Positions 1 through 13,700 of a DNA stretch of 64,000 nucleotides are shown piece after piece. Location: NCBI GenBank assembly GCA_935421135.1, contig OW285192.1, forward strand, positions 17,275,001 through 17,339,000, given 5' to 3'. The stretch's first letter is position 1; every line of letters begins with the position of its first letter. The position numbers and the translations under genes are program-made. The DNA comes from Bugulina stolonifera. Taxonomy: Eukaryota > Bryozoa > Gymnolaemata > Cheilostomatida > Bugulidae. The notes beneath the pieces were generated by a model. It did no database searches. It saw only the letters and a list, made by a program, of their open reading frames with translations, and was not told where the DNA came from.

Positions 1-1779
1 ATAATATGGAGGTTGGGGAGACTTGATGGGGAGTATAGTCATAGTGTCAGATAATACAATTATAGGTCTACATGTATAAGGTGCTGCATGTATATTCTTT
101 CTTACAGAAATTCATAGTAGACCTAGGCCTAGACTTAAATTGGTCTGGTATACACACATATGCAGCCATCAGTCACAGATTTGCTTAAGTTCTTAAATTC
201 ACGGGAAAACATTGTAGTGGCCATAGAATGAGATGGCAAACATACACACCTGGCTTTTGGGGTAAGTCCAATTCTGTGATATTAGTTCCACTGGCTCCCA
301 GTGCAACACATCGCGATATTAAATTGTGGAGTTGTCTTCTCAGTCTCCTTTGCCCGCTCATGCGTTACATAGCACTGGTTTGTTATTGCAGCTCTGTGAT
401 TGGTTGGTCTATCTGTACCATTGTCGCCTATCCACATCATAATGTATTATTATAATATATTCACATATTCAATCATGTGTGATAGAATTGTAACAATATT
501 GTTCAGTACCTGTTGAATACCCAGTATACGTAACAAGGTGGTTTCTAAAGGATTATAATCTCTCAGACTGACTCATTTCGGATATTCACAGAGAGAGGTT
601 AGTGATTTAACACAACTAGAAGGAATACTTGTTACATTTTAGCTAGTTTTATAGTTTTACTCATTATAACAGAACATTATTATCATATAATGTTAATAGT
701 CTACCCATTGCTTCCAGCAAAAATTTATATAATATTAGAAGCTACAGTGTTTAGACCTGTATGTATAGATTCGTAATGTGATATGAAATTTGTGTATCTT
801 AGATATAGTTGTAGCGAAGTTCTCAGTCTAGTCTAGTTCATAAATGACATGGTAAACCAATTAGATATATAGGTCCATACAGGTAGGCTACATGTATTAT
901 ATATACTTGTATAGATTAGACCTGCATTGTAGGTGGTAGGCATAATTACTTGGGCTAGTTATTTACAATTTTATTACATTGTATACATTTACTTGTGATG
1001 CTTACAATATAACTGCATATTAATACTAGATTAGAATGTCAAACTGCTTGCCATTTTAGAAGATTCAATATCATATCCCTCATAGAGAAATATAGTGACC
1101 AGTGAACACCTGTAGGATTTAGTTGTTTATAGGCAGATCAGGTAGACAGATTATTCTAGGGCTAGTATATCCATAGAATATAACAGCTAATATTGAAACC
1201 ATATCAAGGTAGACAGGGTATTTGTTTATGTTACTCTATGTCCTGTTTATAACCTTGATATTCAGTATAATTACACATTACAATAAAATAGATGAATTAA
1301 ACTAATTAATACTGTTGGAAAAGCTGTTTAATAACTAACCATATATCATACCATTTGTGTATGTTAGTGACAAGCTGGTACTGCCCCTATCTGTCATATG
1401 CTCATCATGTTGTACTGTAGCTAATAGCTCCATCATTACTAGCTTACTAACCTAATGACAGAAATCTCAGCTCTGTATTACTAACATGAACTTCCATGTC
1501 CTCTACCAGAGCCTAACCAACCATAACCAGTAATATTTCCTCTTAGCTTACTCTCAGTAGTAATGGCTGATAACGCTTCTCTCTATTAGCCTACCATTCT
1601 CACTATTAATCTAATGTTGCCTCTACAAGGTCTTGTTCTGGTACTTTATTATGTCTCGAACTTTGTTCTGTAGATTGAACTTTCTTGGATATAAGGATAT
1701 ATAGTCAGAACTACTTGATGGAGAAGCACATCTGGAGTTGGCTTATTGGATTAAATTATCAGTAACTACCTCTAAGCAG
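1..1779. other. non-coding stretch upstream of the first recognised formin exon
   Basis: AT-rich sequence with no exon I can support. If the formin gene starts further left, this is an intron of it. The residues expected just before the first recognised exon (N-terminal part of the DID) were not found here. Confidence 0.4.
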
Positions 1780-4700
1780 ACTTACTGCCATCATGAATTC
1801 ACAAACTGGTTTAGATTATATTATTGAAAACAAGGAGTTTACCCAAAAGCTAGCCACAGGTGAGCTAAGGTTTAAATCAACTCAGTCTAAATTCAATTTA
1901 GTTAGGAGTAAACTTGAGTCAGTTTCCACATGCTTATTTGTTGCATGTATCACCCTTTACTTGAAATCTCACTTTGATTAGCAAAATTGTCAATTTTTTA
2001 GAAGGCAACTCTGACTTCAACTGTTTTTGTAGCTACAGGATGTAGCTGTCTTGTCCCTTTAATTAGTTTCATTATTCTTGGCCCAAATTAGCGCCCTTCA
2101 AATACAAAGGTCTTCCACCAGTGTCTATACTGATCTTCTAGACTGGGGGCTCTAGACTGGGTAGACAGCTGTATTTACCTAACATTAAAACCCAGGCTAA
2201 TCATGTCTGCAAAGGCACACATCATGGTTTCACCCTGAGCTGGCAATTACTTTCAACATGATTGCATCTAATTCTAGAAATTAAAATTGTTCATATGTTG
2301 CTTTTCTGGAATTAATTATCAAAATTGATCTGCCAGCTATGAAAGTAGACAGCAGTTTTAATTGCCTTGGTTTAGCATTTATTCCCTGCTTGTGATAAAT
2401 CAAATTAATTGTTTACTATCAACCAAAGATATTGGTCTTTTTCAGATCCTACTTCACTAAAACAATGCACGAAAACACAAGCATTGTCTGCTGCGTATTA
2501 ATCACTTTTAGAATTGAACACGTCTCTCAATTTCTCACTGTGTCATTCACAAACAGTTGGGAAGTAAATAGTTTGTGCATTGATCAACATTGTTATTATG
2601 TGGTTTTTCTCAAAGCAAAAATCAACTCAACTTTGCTTGTAGAATAACTGCTCGTGTGATTATTTTAAACACACTTTTTCAAGTGTCAGTGGAATACAAT
2701 GTCTTTTATAGACAAATTATTTCAGTAAAATCATTATATTATTATTTGTTGATGAACCCATATTTGATTTGAATCATCAACACAACTCCCACTAAGCATG
2801 ATGTGTTATATCCATGTCCTGAAGAGAGATAATCAGGCGATGAACTCTCACCAGCTGAGCGTTTCCCTCTAGCAAAGTTCAATATCTGTCAATCCATAGT
2901 CACTACCAGCATAACTGTTGTTTGTCTTCCTACCTAGAATGCTTACATCTGGTGTAGCTAGGGCCAACAATATACAATTCTCTATCTACCAAAAGGTCCA
3001 CCAGGAATGATAATTGTAACAATGAGCCAGATGTTGCGCAAACTATGGAGATCAACCAGTAATACTCAGTTAATTCCATTTTATTCCTAAAGAGATTATA
3101 GAGTCTGTGGTGTAGAGAAGTATGGTAAACTCTAAACACAGAGTAAGAGTAGGCTACTAGGACTATCGGCCATTGCCAACTCATCATAATTAATCACTGC
3201 TCTATTAAATAGAGTCATGTAGGGCCTTGGTCTGAGATTTAGATAACTGTGGTTATCTGTGGCTATCTTCTTTTTTATTGCAAACAAGGAAATTGATAGA
3301 TATTTGTCATATATACCTTATCAGTATTATGAGCTGTCTTGATAGTATGATGGGTTTGTTGGTGCCCTATTGTAAAATATTTTATAACCTGAGGATCTAC
3401 AGACTGTGAGCATGTAGAGGGTGTATACTATACACCCTCTATGCGCTCACCCTCAATTAGGCTGTTTCTCACTTGTCGTCAACTATTTAATTCTTAAGTT
3501 AGTCAGCTGTTGTGTGTTGGTAGAGCTTTTTGGCATCAAACTTTAGTCAAAACATTACGTAGATCTGGTGCCATCTCTGTCACGCTTTACAGAGCCGCAA
3601 ATATTACTTAGTTGTTAACAGGAACATCAGATAGATTGTAAAAACATAGTTTGGAATGTGTTTGGCACAGGTTGCATAGGTGATGGCATTCACTAGGTTT
3701 GTACTTAAACCTACTCCCTATAGCCAGGCTAAAAGTCACTGATTTTGTATAGGTACGACCAGGGGTGATAATTTTACTATAGTTACATTGCATGCCAGAG
3801 GATAGTCAAGTATCGCCATGGATACCGTGACATATGGCTACTGTATGCATTAGTTTCCCATTTAGCATAATGTTCTAGAATTCTAATCAAGTTTGCGGCT
3901 GTTGATTCTTTTCACAATGGGTTTGCTGACTTCGTACAAGCCTAGCTCCACCACCAAATCAAAACGTAATGTATGTAGTAGTGCAAAGTTGTTTGCTTTT
4001 GAAGTTGATGTCAAAGTTGCTCCTGCAATGACAGTATCAAACTTTCAAAATAAATATTTGTCACCATAAACTATAAGACTGGCCTCAACAAAGGAGTGAA
4101 AATTTCAAATTGTGTTGACATAGTAGCTTAGGACTATTTTGTTATGATATTGGGGCTCAGATATCAGCTATATGCAACTGTGTAATACTGTTATGTATAT
4201 TCACTAAGCAAACCTTTCAGTGATAAACCATCCTTAGTTGTAGCTTGACTTATGCTAATTACTAGCTATCAAATACTCAACATTAGGTATTTTATTTGGC
4301 TATCTCAGACCCAAACCTGCTCAGTTTGTTCCAAATAGTTTGTAATAATACCAAGATTATAGTATCGTGTGAATGCTTGTGAAATATGAAATTAGCACTG
4401 TCATTGTATCTGCACAGCTAACTGATGTACACCCAGTCTCTGGGAACGAGACTCTACAAGGCTAATCATTGCTATTATAATATGGCCAGTTAGAATGATC
4501 TCTCTACCAGCGGTTGAAGATATGTGAGAGAGAGGAACAGCTCTGCAATTGTACTATTTACAACACTATATGTACCAGCAATAACATACTTGTACTACAT
4601 ATAATAATGTACAACATGTACCAGGATATGCTACTACAGCAATACAGTGCAATGGCTGGTCTCTATCCATATAAAGTAAATTACTTCATAGCCAGTAATT

Positions 4701-7700
4701 CTACATTGTAAAACTGATCTCTACTCTACATGTAACACACTAATAACAATAATATACAACATGTACTTGTATCATGGGTGTCAATACCATGATAAATAGT
4801 ATATTTTACCATTGTACATGTATTATGCATAAAACATTATTATATAACAATAACAATAATAATGATAAACTCTATTGAAAATGACTATAATTCTATTTAT
4901 GTTCCACAGGTGCTTGGAATGTATCACAGTGTTTCAGTAATACCAACTAGTTTCCAAAGTAACTCACTCTTAGCATAGTAGCTAGTATGAGTTACAAATG
5001 TATGTCTATCCTTATATCAAACTGATGGTTATAAAGTACACTCAGAACAATAGGAAGACAAATCCACATGGCCCATTATTGACACTGGGCCCATTCAGTT
5101 ATAGGCCATTATGAGACACTGAGTAAACAATAGTAAGCTGCCCTTCCTCTGTCTGCTCACACTCTAACCACAATGAAATAAATCAGGCTGAAGTAACTTC
5201 TTCAATTCTGCTTAATTGGCCATAAGCCCTCCACAACCATCTTGGTGGTATTGGCGGCAAAGCATGCAGTGTACAATAATGTCTACGTGCAGGAGTGGAG
5301 GCATTTGGATAGCCTGTGATCTTTGTTTGTGGTTGGGAAATTAGTTTGAGAATTGCTGAAAAGTCCTGATTCATTATAGGTGAAAAACTAAGGCTATCTC
5401 CTTTTCTGTACCCAACCCTCCAGGAGAACGTCTCCCATGCACGTGTACAATTGATATACTTAGGCCTAGCCGTAGGCATAGCCAGTTAGTCAGCTAACTG
5501 CAAGACCTGACCATATCAGTCATAATTGAACTCGACTGATTGCACTCTGCGTGATGTTATGAACTAGATGATGCATTATCTTTAATTAAACGTAATCATT
5601 CTATATTTGAAAGTTACAGGCTATTTTTCTGATGCTTGAATGTAAATTTTTCACTGCTGTGTAAATATTGTAGCACTGAGTCTTGGTTACCAATGAGAAC
5701 ATTCAATTCCTTAGCTATATGTTTATGAATTATATCCCTGTCTATGAAATAATGTGTGTCTATGAATTATATCTACGTCTATGAACTATGTAGGCCTACA
5801 TTGTATGTCTATGAACTATGTACGATACATGTCTATGAACTATGTATGTTTATGAACTGTGAATAGAATATTATTTATCTTCAAACGGTGAGAAAATGGT
5901 CGTTGGATAGACAGGGCAACTCCTAATAAATAATGTCTCACAGAAATATTAGCACTAAAAGATGTTGTTTTCTAGAATGGTTTCACCTATGGACATGCAT
6001 GGAGGTTGTGTTTATCTATTCATATATCATACTCTATTTTGTAGCTTTGGATACTACCAATACTGTGGTGAAGAAGCAGGTGATAGAGTTGTTATCAGCT
6101 CTGTGTGTCTACTCAAACGAAGGGTACGAGAGAGCCCTGAGTGCTCTCCAACACTTCAAGGTTTGTTTATCAGCATCACACATTTGAGATTCGGAACTCA
6201 ATTACTGACTGCACTATCTAGTAGGCTGTATTGTGGTGTAATATCTATATATTGGGGCCCTGACAGGTACTAAATACAGGAAGGTCACAAAGGACTTTGG
6301 GACCAATAATTAGCTTCCTGTCTCTAGTAGTGATATGAGACACAGAGTCAGATATTACTCTGGCCTCTGGTGTAGTAAGGACTAGTTGCCCTACTTGGGC
6401 TTACAACTCTTATCCCAATATAGTAGCAAGGGGTCGACATGGAGAAATCCTAGGCTATACCTTTACATCACTTGCGTAGTCTATCCGATATCTAAATATA
6501 AAACTCTTCTTCGCTACATTGTATAATGATCTACGTCCTTTGCTGAATTCACTCAACTGTGGCAAGATGTGGTCATAATGTCAAACGATGGTGTAGTACG
6601 TCATAATATGATGTATAGTAATGGCTGAAGGCCTACACTTGTACGTCCACAGGCTCACCAAGTTTACATACTCTTGAAAGATGATCCTCATCTCTCTGGT
6701 TTTTCCTCATCGGCTTCAAGCAGATTTATGTTCCTATTTGTTCCTCAATAAACCATGTCATCTGATTGGATGCAGTTTGACTCAAGCATGTGCATAAAAT
6801 ATCGACTTTACTCTCTTATTGACGGAGTTAGTTTCAGTTTCAGTTTAGTTGGTTTGGATTCTTACTGTACTTTTCTCTCTACTGAAAGAGTTATGATTGT
6901 TGCCCATAGATTTTAGGACACAGGCCTGAGAGCCACCCTTACATGCCTAGGAATGCACCACTGGTGACTAGCTATTTCCACGGTACTCTAACAGCGTAAT
7001 TTAGGACACTGATGGCTGGTTTTACAAATTGTAAGACTTGATAAAATAGAACATTTCTAGTGCCTTTTATAAATACATGGCTAATCACTGTGTAGTGGCT
7101 ATGAAAGGTACAGTCAGCAAAAGGAAAGTTGTTAGAACTGTAATTACAATAGAAGACATGACAAGAGGCAGTGACAGGGTGATTAACTTTGTTAACTAGT
7201 ATATACTGTACTGTGAGTCTATTTGAATTACTTGGATGGATGTAGTTCAATTCTAAATTCTAGAATATACATGTAGCTATTAGGTGGATAGCCTTAGGTC
7301 CTTGTTAATAGATAAGGCTTGGTAGGTTAGTGAATCTATTAATAATAGAGAAAGGAGGAGAAAACTGCTTCTACTTCTGTTTTTTGCGAATAAAGGCTAT
7401 CCCAAATTCCTCCTCTTGTGCATCTAGCTGGAATATACATGTAGCTTATATCGGCCTTGCTGGAGCCTACAATATAAATAAATAGTGAAGATAACTCCTG
7501 CCAAAACTAGACCATGGGGATGGTTAGTTAGTAACTAGGCAGTTAGAGAGATGTAGTTTTTCTTCTCATGACTTTGTATGATCATTGGCGCAGGCTGGGC
7601 ATGCAGCATGTTGAATTTATAGCAACTAGTACACTTTGCACAGTAGCCTTGTAATGCAGACTCTTTGTGCAAGTGTGATTAACAGGTTCATTCTCCCTGA

Positions 7701-10700
7701 TTCACAGTCCAACCTTTACAATATTATTATTGAAAGAAATATAACTTGAAACAAACTAAATATAAAAATATGCAGTTGAGAATAATAAGGCTTGAGCTAT
7801 TGTATTGGTGTATTTGTATTAATATTATGATACTGTTGATACAAGGTTGCTATAACTTAATTTATACAAAAAGTGAGCATTCAAATGAATTAACTGACTT
7901 ATTATCCGATATCAATGCTGTTCACTAGGTCATTAAATCTTTAATCAAAAGGCCTGCTACACTTCCAAACTCAAAGAATTTCACTCTCTATAAAGAAACC
8001 GAATTTGTTTTGTAAAGTGTGAACAGTCAGCAAAATTACTCCATAACTTCGTATAGTATCAGCCATTTCCATAGCGTCGTATCGTTACTTACTCACTTGA
8101 TTCAATAATGTAATTATTATCCCCCTGATCACATTGATGAACCATGCAGCAAATGTAATCAAAGCTTTAAATATTTTTTGATTGACTTACACATTCTCCA
8201 GATAGGCCTACATGTATTTCCTGTCGTTCCATCACTGTGGTGCTTACCTATTTACTACTAACTACTAACTATCAACTACTAACTTATTTCATCTAATTTT
8301 AGGAACAGAAGAGACTCCCCAACAGGTTCAGATTTGTAATTACAGAACTTGAAAACAGTGAAGATAGTGGATACAAAACAGCTCTGTTAGCTTTCTGCAA
8401 CTGTGTGATTATATCCACTGAGAAAGTTGAAGACAGAGTTAGGATACGCAATGAGTTAGTTGGTACGTAAGCTACTGCCACCTGTAGATTTTTACATTTG
8501 GCTGCTCATAACTGGGCAGTTTTACCTGATGCAAACCTTAGTATCACAACATTAGATTAATAATTCCGACCAATATGTAGGACCAATATTTGCAAGCGTT
8601 AGGTGTACACCTGGCTTGGAAATTTGTCAAGTTGGTAGTAGCAACAATTAGTTATCTAAAATGGTGATAGTGGATTCAGCGTCATGGGTGGGTGGACCAG
8701 TTTACAGAGCATTTAGTTTGTTGGTTTTGGAGGCGCGTGGAATATTTAATCGTAGATTATCAGCTGCGATGTCGTATTTTTAGCTCACTTAGATTGGCTA
8801 GTTTGCATAAACATGGCAAGGCCGAACTTTCCCCCGACACCAATCAGCAGTTTCGCACAAATCAGCGCATAAGAGAAAGTAGATAGAAAGTGTAATATAC
8901 AGTTATAACAGAGAAAGTAGATAGAAAGTGCGATATACAGTTAGGCCTATAACAGAGCCACCCTCTGTCACCATCAGAGCAGTGGTGGTTTGTTTTAGCT
9001 ACAACTTCTGTCACCAGGATCCAGTGTTGTCAGACAGACTTGTTTACTACTCTGCAGCCTATTTTATTAGCATCAACTATTTTTATTCGGTTTTTATGTT
9101 GTTTTATAAAATCATTTCAACACTGAATTTACATTTTGGTGGTTGTAATGAAAGTGTTGACACCTCCATCTGTGATTTATGAGATGATTAGTGGTATGAC
9201 AGCTGAGAGATGAGTTCATTTCTCTATTGGACCCTAACAGCTGTCCATAATATTCAAATGGGTCTTGATAGATGGTGTGAGATCTTGAAGTATACCTCCA
9301 TGGGTTTCTAAGGACATCAGGTTGACCAATCCCTCATTCTGACTGCCAAATATGCAAAGCATTCGAATATTTATAATATAAACTCATCTCTCATGCATAC
9401 TGGTGGTAGAGGTGGAGTGTCAAAATGGCTGCTGTGGTTGTGAAAGCGCCAATTCCTCAGTCCTTCTGGTTTAAATAGCTATTTTAGTTCTGCATTCATC
9501 ATAATTTAACTTTTGTTTATCAGCGAGTGAAATAGTTTTAAACCAATCTGACGGCAACAGCTATCTTAAATCTGAATGATGTAACAGTAGGCCATAAACA
9601 TAAATTTTTCTTACGATTCCCATTCCCAGATTTTGTGATAAAAGCTTTCTAATCAGGGCCAAAAGTAGGAGTAAAAAGATTGAGTGAACTTTCCCCGAGT
9701 TTTACTCCAATTTATAATAGAGTTCAACACTAGTATGCTAGCATTGTCCTTTCCCTCTATCCACAACTACACTCCCTAGCAACTTGTTGTTAAACCTCAA
9801 GTTATTGTATTATCATTTTTCAAATCTAATAAATAATATTTTAATCTATATATCATACAATTGTTTTAAATACACAAACATGGCAGCTGATTTGAAATGG
9901 GACAATAGACCCAGATAGCAGTATAGCTTGTTAATCTATTGTTTCTTCTAGAGATTAATTATAGGATCAGTGGTGATTGTAATTACAATCTAGTAGAGAA
10001 AACAAAGTACAGTATTGTTCACACCTGCAGCTGAAACAAATAATTGAGGATTATTATATTATAATAATGTTAAATCCTCCTCTGTCCCCAGAACTAATTG
10101 GTTTCTTTTAATTAGTGTGGCAATTTTTGAGGGGACATGATGACAGGATGACCGGATATGTAGATATTATGGATAAGATATGTGATGTGAAATGTAGACA
10201 TGGATGTCTGTTCTCAACTTTTCTTTTACTGCAGTTTGTTTGTTCTGATAAGATTGGTTTTTATGCCATTCATAAAACCCTCCCAACTTTTTAGGATCAA
10301 AATTATAGTAAACAAGGAGAGTATCTGATTTTCATTCATAAATCTAGAGTTGGCTCAATAAAATCTTTTGTTTTTGGTCCACAATGCAGATGAACTCCAA
10401 GATAAATAAATGTGACGGTCATTGTGGCGGTGAATATAGTTTATTTGAATTTCTATTTAGCCCTTAACCGCAATGTTTGACTTTTTCGGTAATCAGGCGC
10501 TAGGGTGAATACATTATTCTTGCACACAAGCCATGCATTCGGGGGGGGGGGGGGGGTGGCTTTTCTCTAGCCATACATTCAGAGAGGAGTCTTTCTCTAG
10601 CCATACTTTCAGAGGGGAGTCTCTCTCAGGGTTTCACATGCTGTATCCTTACTTACCTCAAAACAAGCCATTAAATTACTACTAATGTTTGATGTTACAC

Positions 10701-13700
10701 TGGGAAGGGAAACTATTAAATATAAAAATTCAATTCAAACTGCATTGATACCTGAATATATTGCCATATTTATTACAGGTACTCCAACTTCCAATTGCTC
10801 ATCTATAGTTACAATACTTTGATGTTCAACTGTGTAATAATTCATAACACTAATCCTTAGTATGAATGTCATGATGATTTACTCTCTTGATGTATCATCT
10901 ACTTGCACTTGATCTCATTTTGTGTTTTATGATTTTCAGGGCAGAAGTTATTAGATGTCATAGAAGACCTCAGGTAGGATTATATCTACATAAATTTGTG
11001 GTACTACGGCTTTTTATTTACCAACCATTTCTTCCTATTACCCTTTTTATTAGGCCTAATCAATGGAGACCCCTATTCTCAAACAGTGTGGTGGTGGGTT
11101 TCTGTCCTCTCTCAATTTCCTGTATGACTTCATACTCTGTCACATGTCTCAGATGGAGGTGAACTGATTCACCTAACTCTATTTATTATGAGTTTTATAG
11201 TCTGGTGGTTACAGTGATAGACCATAACCCATTTAATCAGTGCACATGGTAGCTCCTACTTTCAACATAATCCATCATTATCTCAGCTAGTAATTACTAG
11301 TAAATAGCCGTGGTCAACAGAACTAAAGGTTTGACAGAGGTTGGAGAGTTTACCACAGTAAGAAATCATTCTTATCAGATACTAGATCATTACTCAGACC
11401 TGCTGGAGTGGAAACCTTTGACTACCTACTCCCTGGATTTGAGATTGCCACTTGTGTTGAGATGGGGAGGGGAGATTTTGTTGTAGACTAGCTGTTAGGC
11501 AGTTAGGTTTGTCTCAGTAGTGGAGATTTTCTTCATGTCGGTGGTTGGTCTACAGTATTCTTGGAAATTTGGGTTTGGACTTGTTTGAAGTTGAAGATGA
11601 AATATTTCTACTTTTTGCCAGTTTTCATTATTGTTTATTACTAAACGACATCTTGACGACTTCAATACTGAAGTACGTATCCAAGAAGTGTTATTTAGAC
11701 TACAGACTACACGTAACACACTTTGACTAGTCAGCATTTCGAACTGGGATTGTATGACTCAGGACATAAGAGGTATCACCATCTTGCATCCAATGACTAA
11801 GCCTGTTTGATTTGGTAGTGATAACAATAACAAAGACTCTTATTTGATATTATTTGAGAATTTAAACAGAGTTGTAGAATGCGATACTGAACTAACATTC
11901 TTATGGTACAAGTTCAACAAACTCCTACAGGATTGTCCTCGAGTTACGCTAAGCTATTGCCTCACTGTCATACTCAAAAGTAGATGACTCAAGGGTTAAG
12001 CGTCTTTCACCAAGTTATCGCCATTGGCTATGTTTCACCCCTTTTGCCTCTTTTTATCGTGACGAAAACTTGTATCACAGATAGGGATCTGAAACTCAGT
12101 GATGTAAAGAAATAAATTCCACTTATATAATTACATGGTGTGATTACCAGTTTTCAATACAAGTAAGTGATACTCTTTGAATAGAAGAGCATCGTTTTAC
12201 TAGTTTTCTGGTTCAGTTCATGTGAGCTAAATGCAAGTTAGGTAATAAAAAGCCTGTGTTGGGCATATTGAACATTTTTATAAAAAGATATGAATCTTGA
12301 GCCAGGTATTGAGCTATGTTGTTCCATGATAGAAAGACAGTCTATTGTCATCCCTTTTCTTTACAATGATAGGCATACAATCATGTAAACCTTGTTTGTA
12401 TTTTGTAAGTTTTTAGATAAGTTTATTGTCGTCTAGCTGGGTGACTAAAGACAGAGTTATGCTGGGATAGTATGTAATAGGACACTTTTCTTTGGCCTTT
12501 CTACCTAGCTGTCGTCGGTGATGCGCTAATATGTTTAGGTTATTGTCTTCTTTTTTTACAGTCTCAATAGTTGTTCTATTGTAGGGCAGTCGTTCAAACA
12601 ATCTTGTGTCAAATTTCATACTCTTATCAATATTAGACCACTACGATATAACTGTGGTCTGACTTGACTGATAATACTACATTTCATGCGTTCCCTTCTT
12701 TCTCTACACCCTGAAAATCATCACCAAGAGATGCAGAGAGTAGCTCATAGGAATATAGTCAGTAGATTTCTACTAGTTACTTGCAAATAGTTATGTAGTA
12801 GAACAGGATTTTATTCAATAAATGCAGCAAGCTGATATTAGCTGACCCCCCTGCTGGCTTGTCATAATTACACTTGCATAATAGTAATATGTAGGGTTGC
12901 AAATTTGTGTAGAGCTGCTATTGTTATATTGGGTAATAAGGTGGATAACGATGACTTAATCTGAATTGTTCTCAAGACTTGATCCATTGTCAACCGGAAC
13001 AACTTAACGAACAACTTAACGTGAACCAATCCCAAAACTACCAGGTTGTCTCCAAATTTTAGCATAATTTGTTTACCTATTGTATTAATGCAAGCCAAGT
13101 CTAATTGAGCAGAATAAATCGATTTAGTTCAAATATCAGTTCCTTTTGCTTTTGCCCATTTATCTCATTTGTGGTGGATTCCATTTATCCAGTCTATGTT
13201 ATTGTTATGCTATTTTCATCTCTATGGTGTACTTTTTGAACAATGCAGTGATTGTTTTTCGAAAAATCTTAGCTCAAACAACCACCTCCAATTGTTACTC
13301 AATATGTCAAGTGTTCTACTCATGGTTTTAGTAGTAGGAAGGCATATCTCTATGGATCTTTGAGAGTCATGCTTGTGCAGACAAACCTTTACACGTGATT
13401 AATACTACTGAATGATCACTCTTTGATCTTACTGCTACTTGTTATAATATTTATTTGCAAACTGCTTTGCTGGGTATTACCAAGAAAAGCTAACAATCCG
13501 TTGGCCGTGGTGTAGGTTTCCCTCTACATAATTGCAGCACGTTAGGCAGAAACTTGAAGAGTCAAGATTGAAAACTTGTTTCGTTTAGTTACCTGCAACT
13601 CCTTAATGCTAGTCAGCTTAGGCCAATGTATATTCTACCTGCAGGCTGTGTATTTTACCTACAATGTTGTATTAAAGATTATCATGTAGCATGGATTAAA

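Larger units (their letters stand above)
1860..6044. other. formin intron 1 (first recognised)
   Basis: 4.2 kb without a recognisable exon. Contains the palindrome at 3415 and the degenerate repeat at 5721. Minus-strand open frames in it (for example 5183-5479) show no family I recognise. Confidence 0.5.

Noticed and set aside
5183..5479. 98-codon minus-strand frame in formin intron 1
   Set aside because: Composition is protein-like in places, but no recognised family, no partner exons and no supporting signals.
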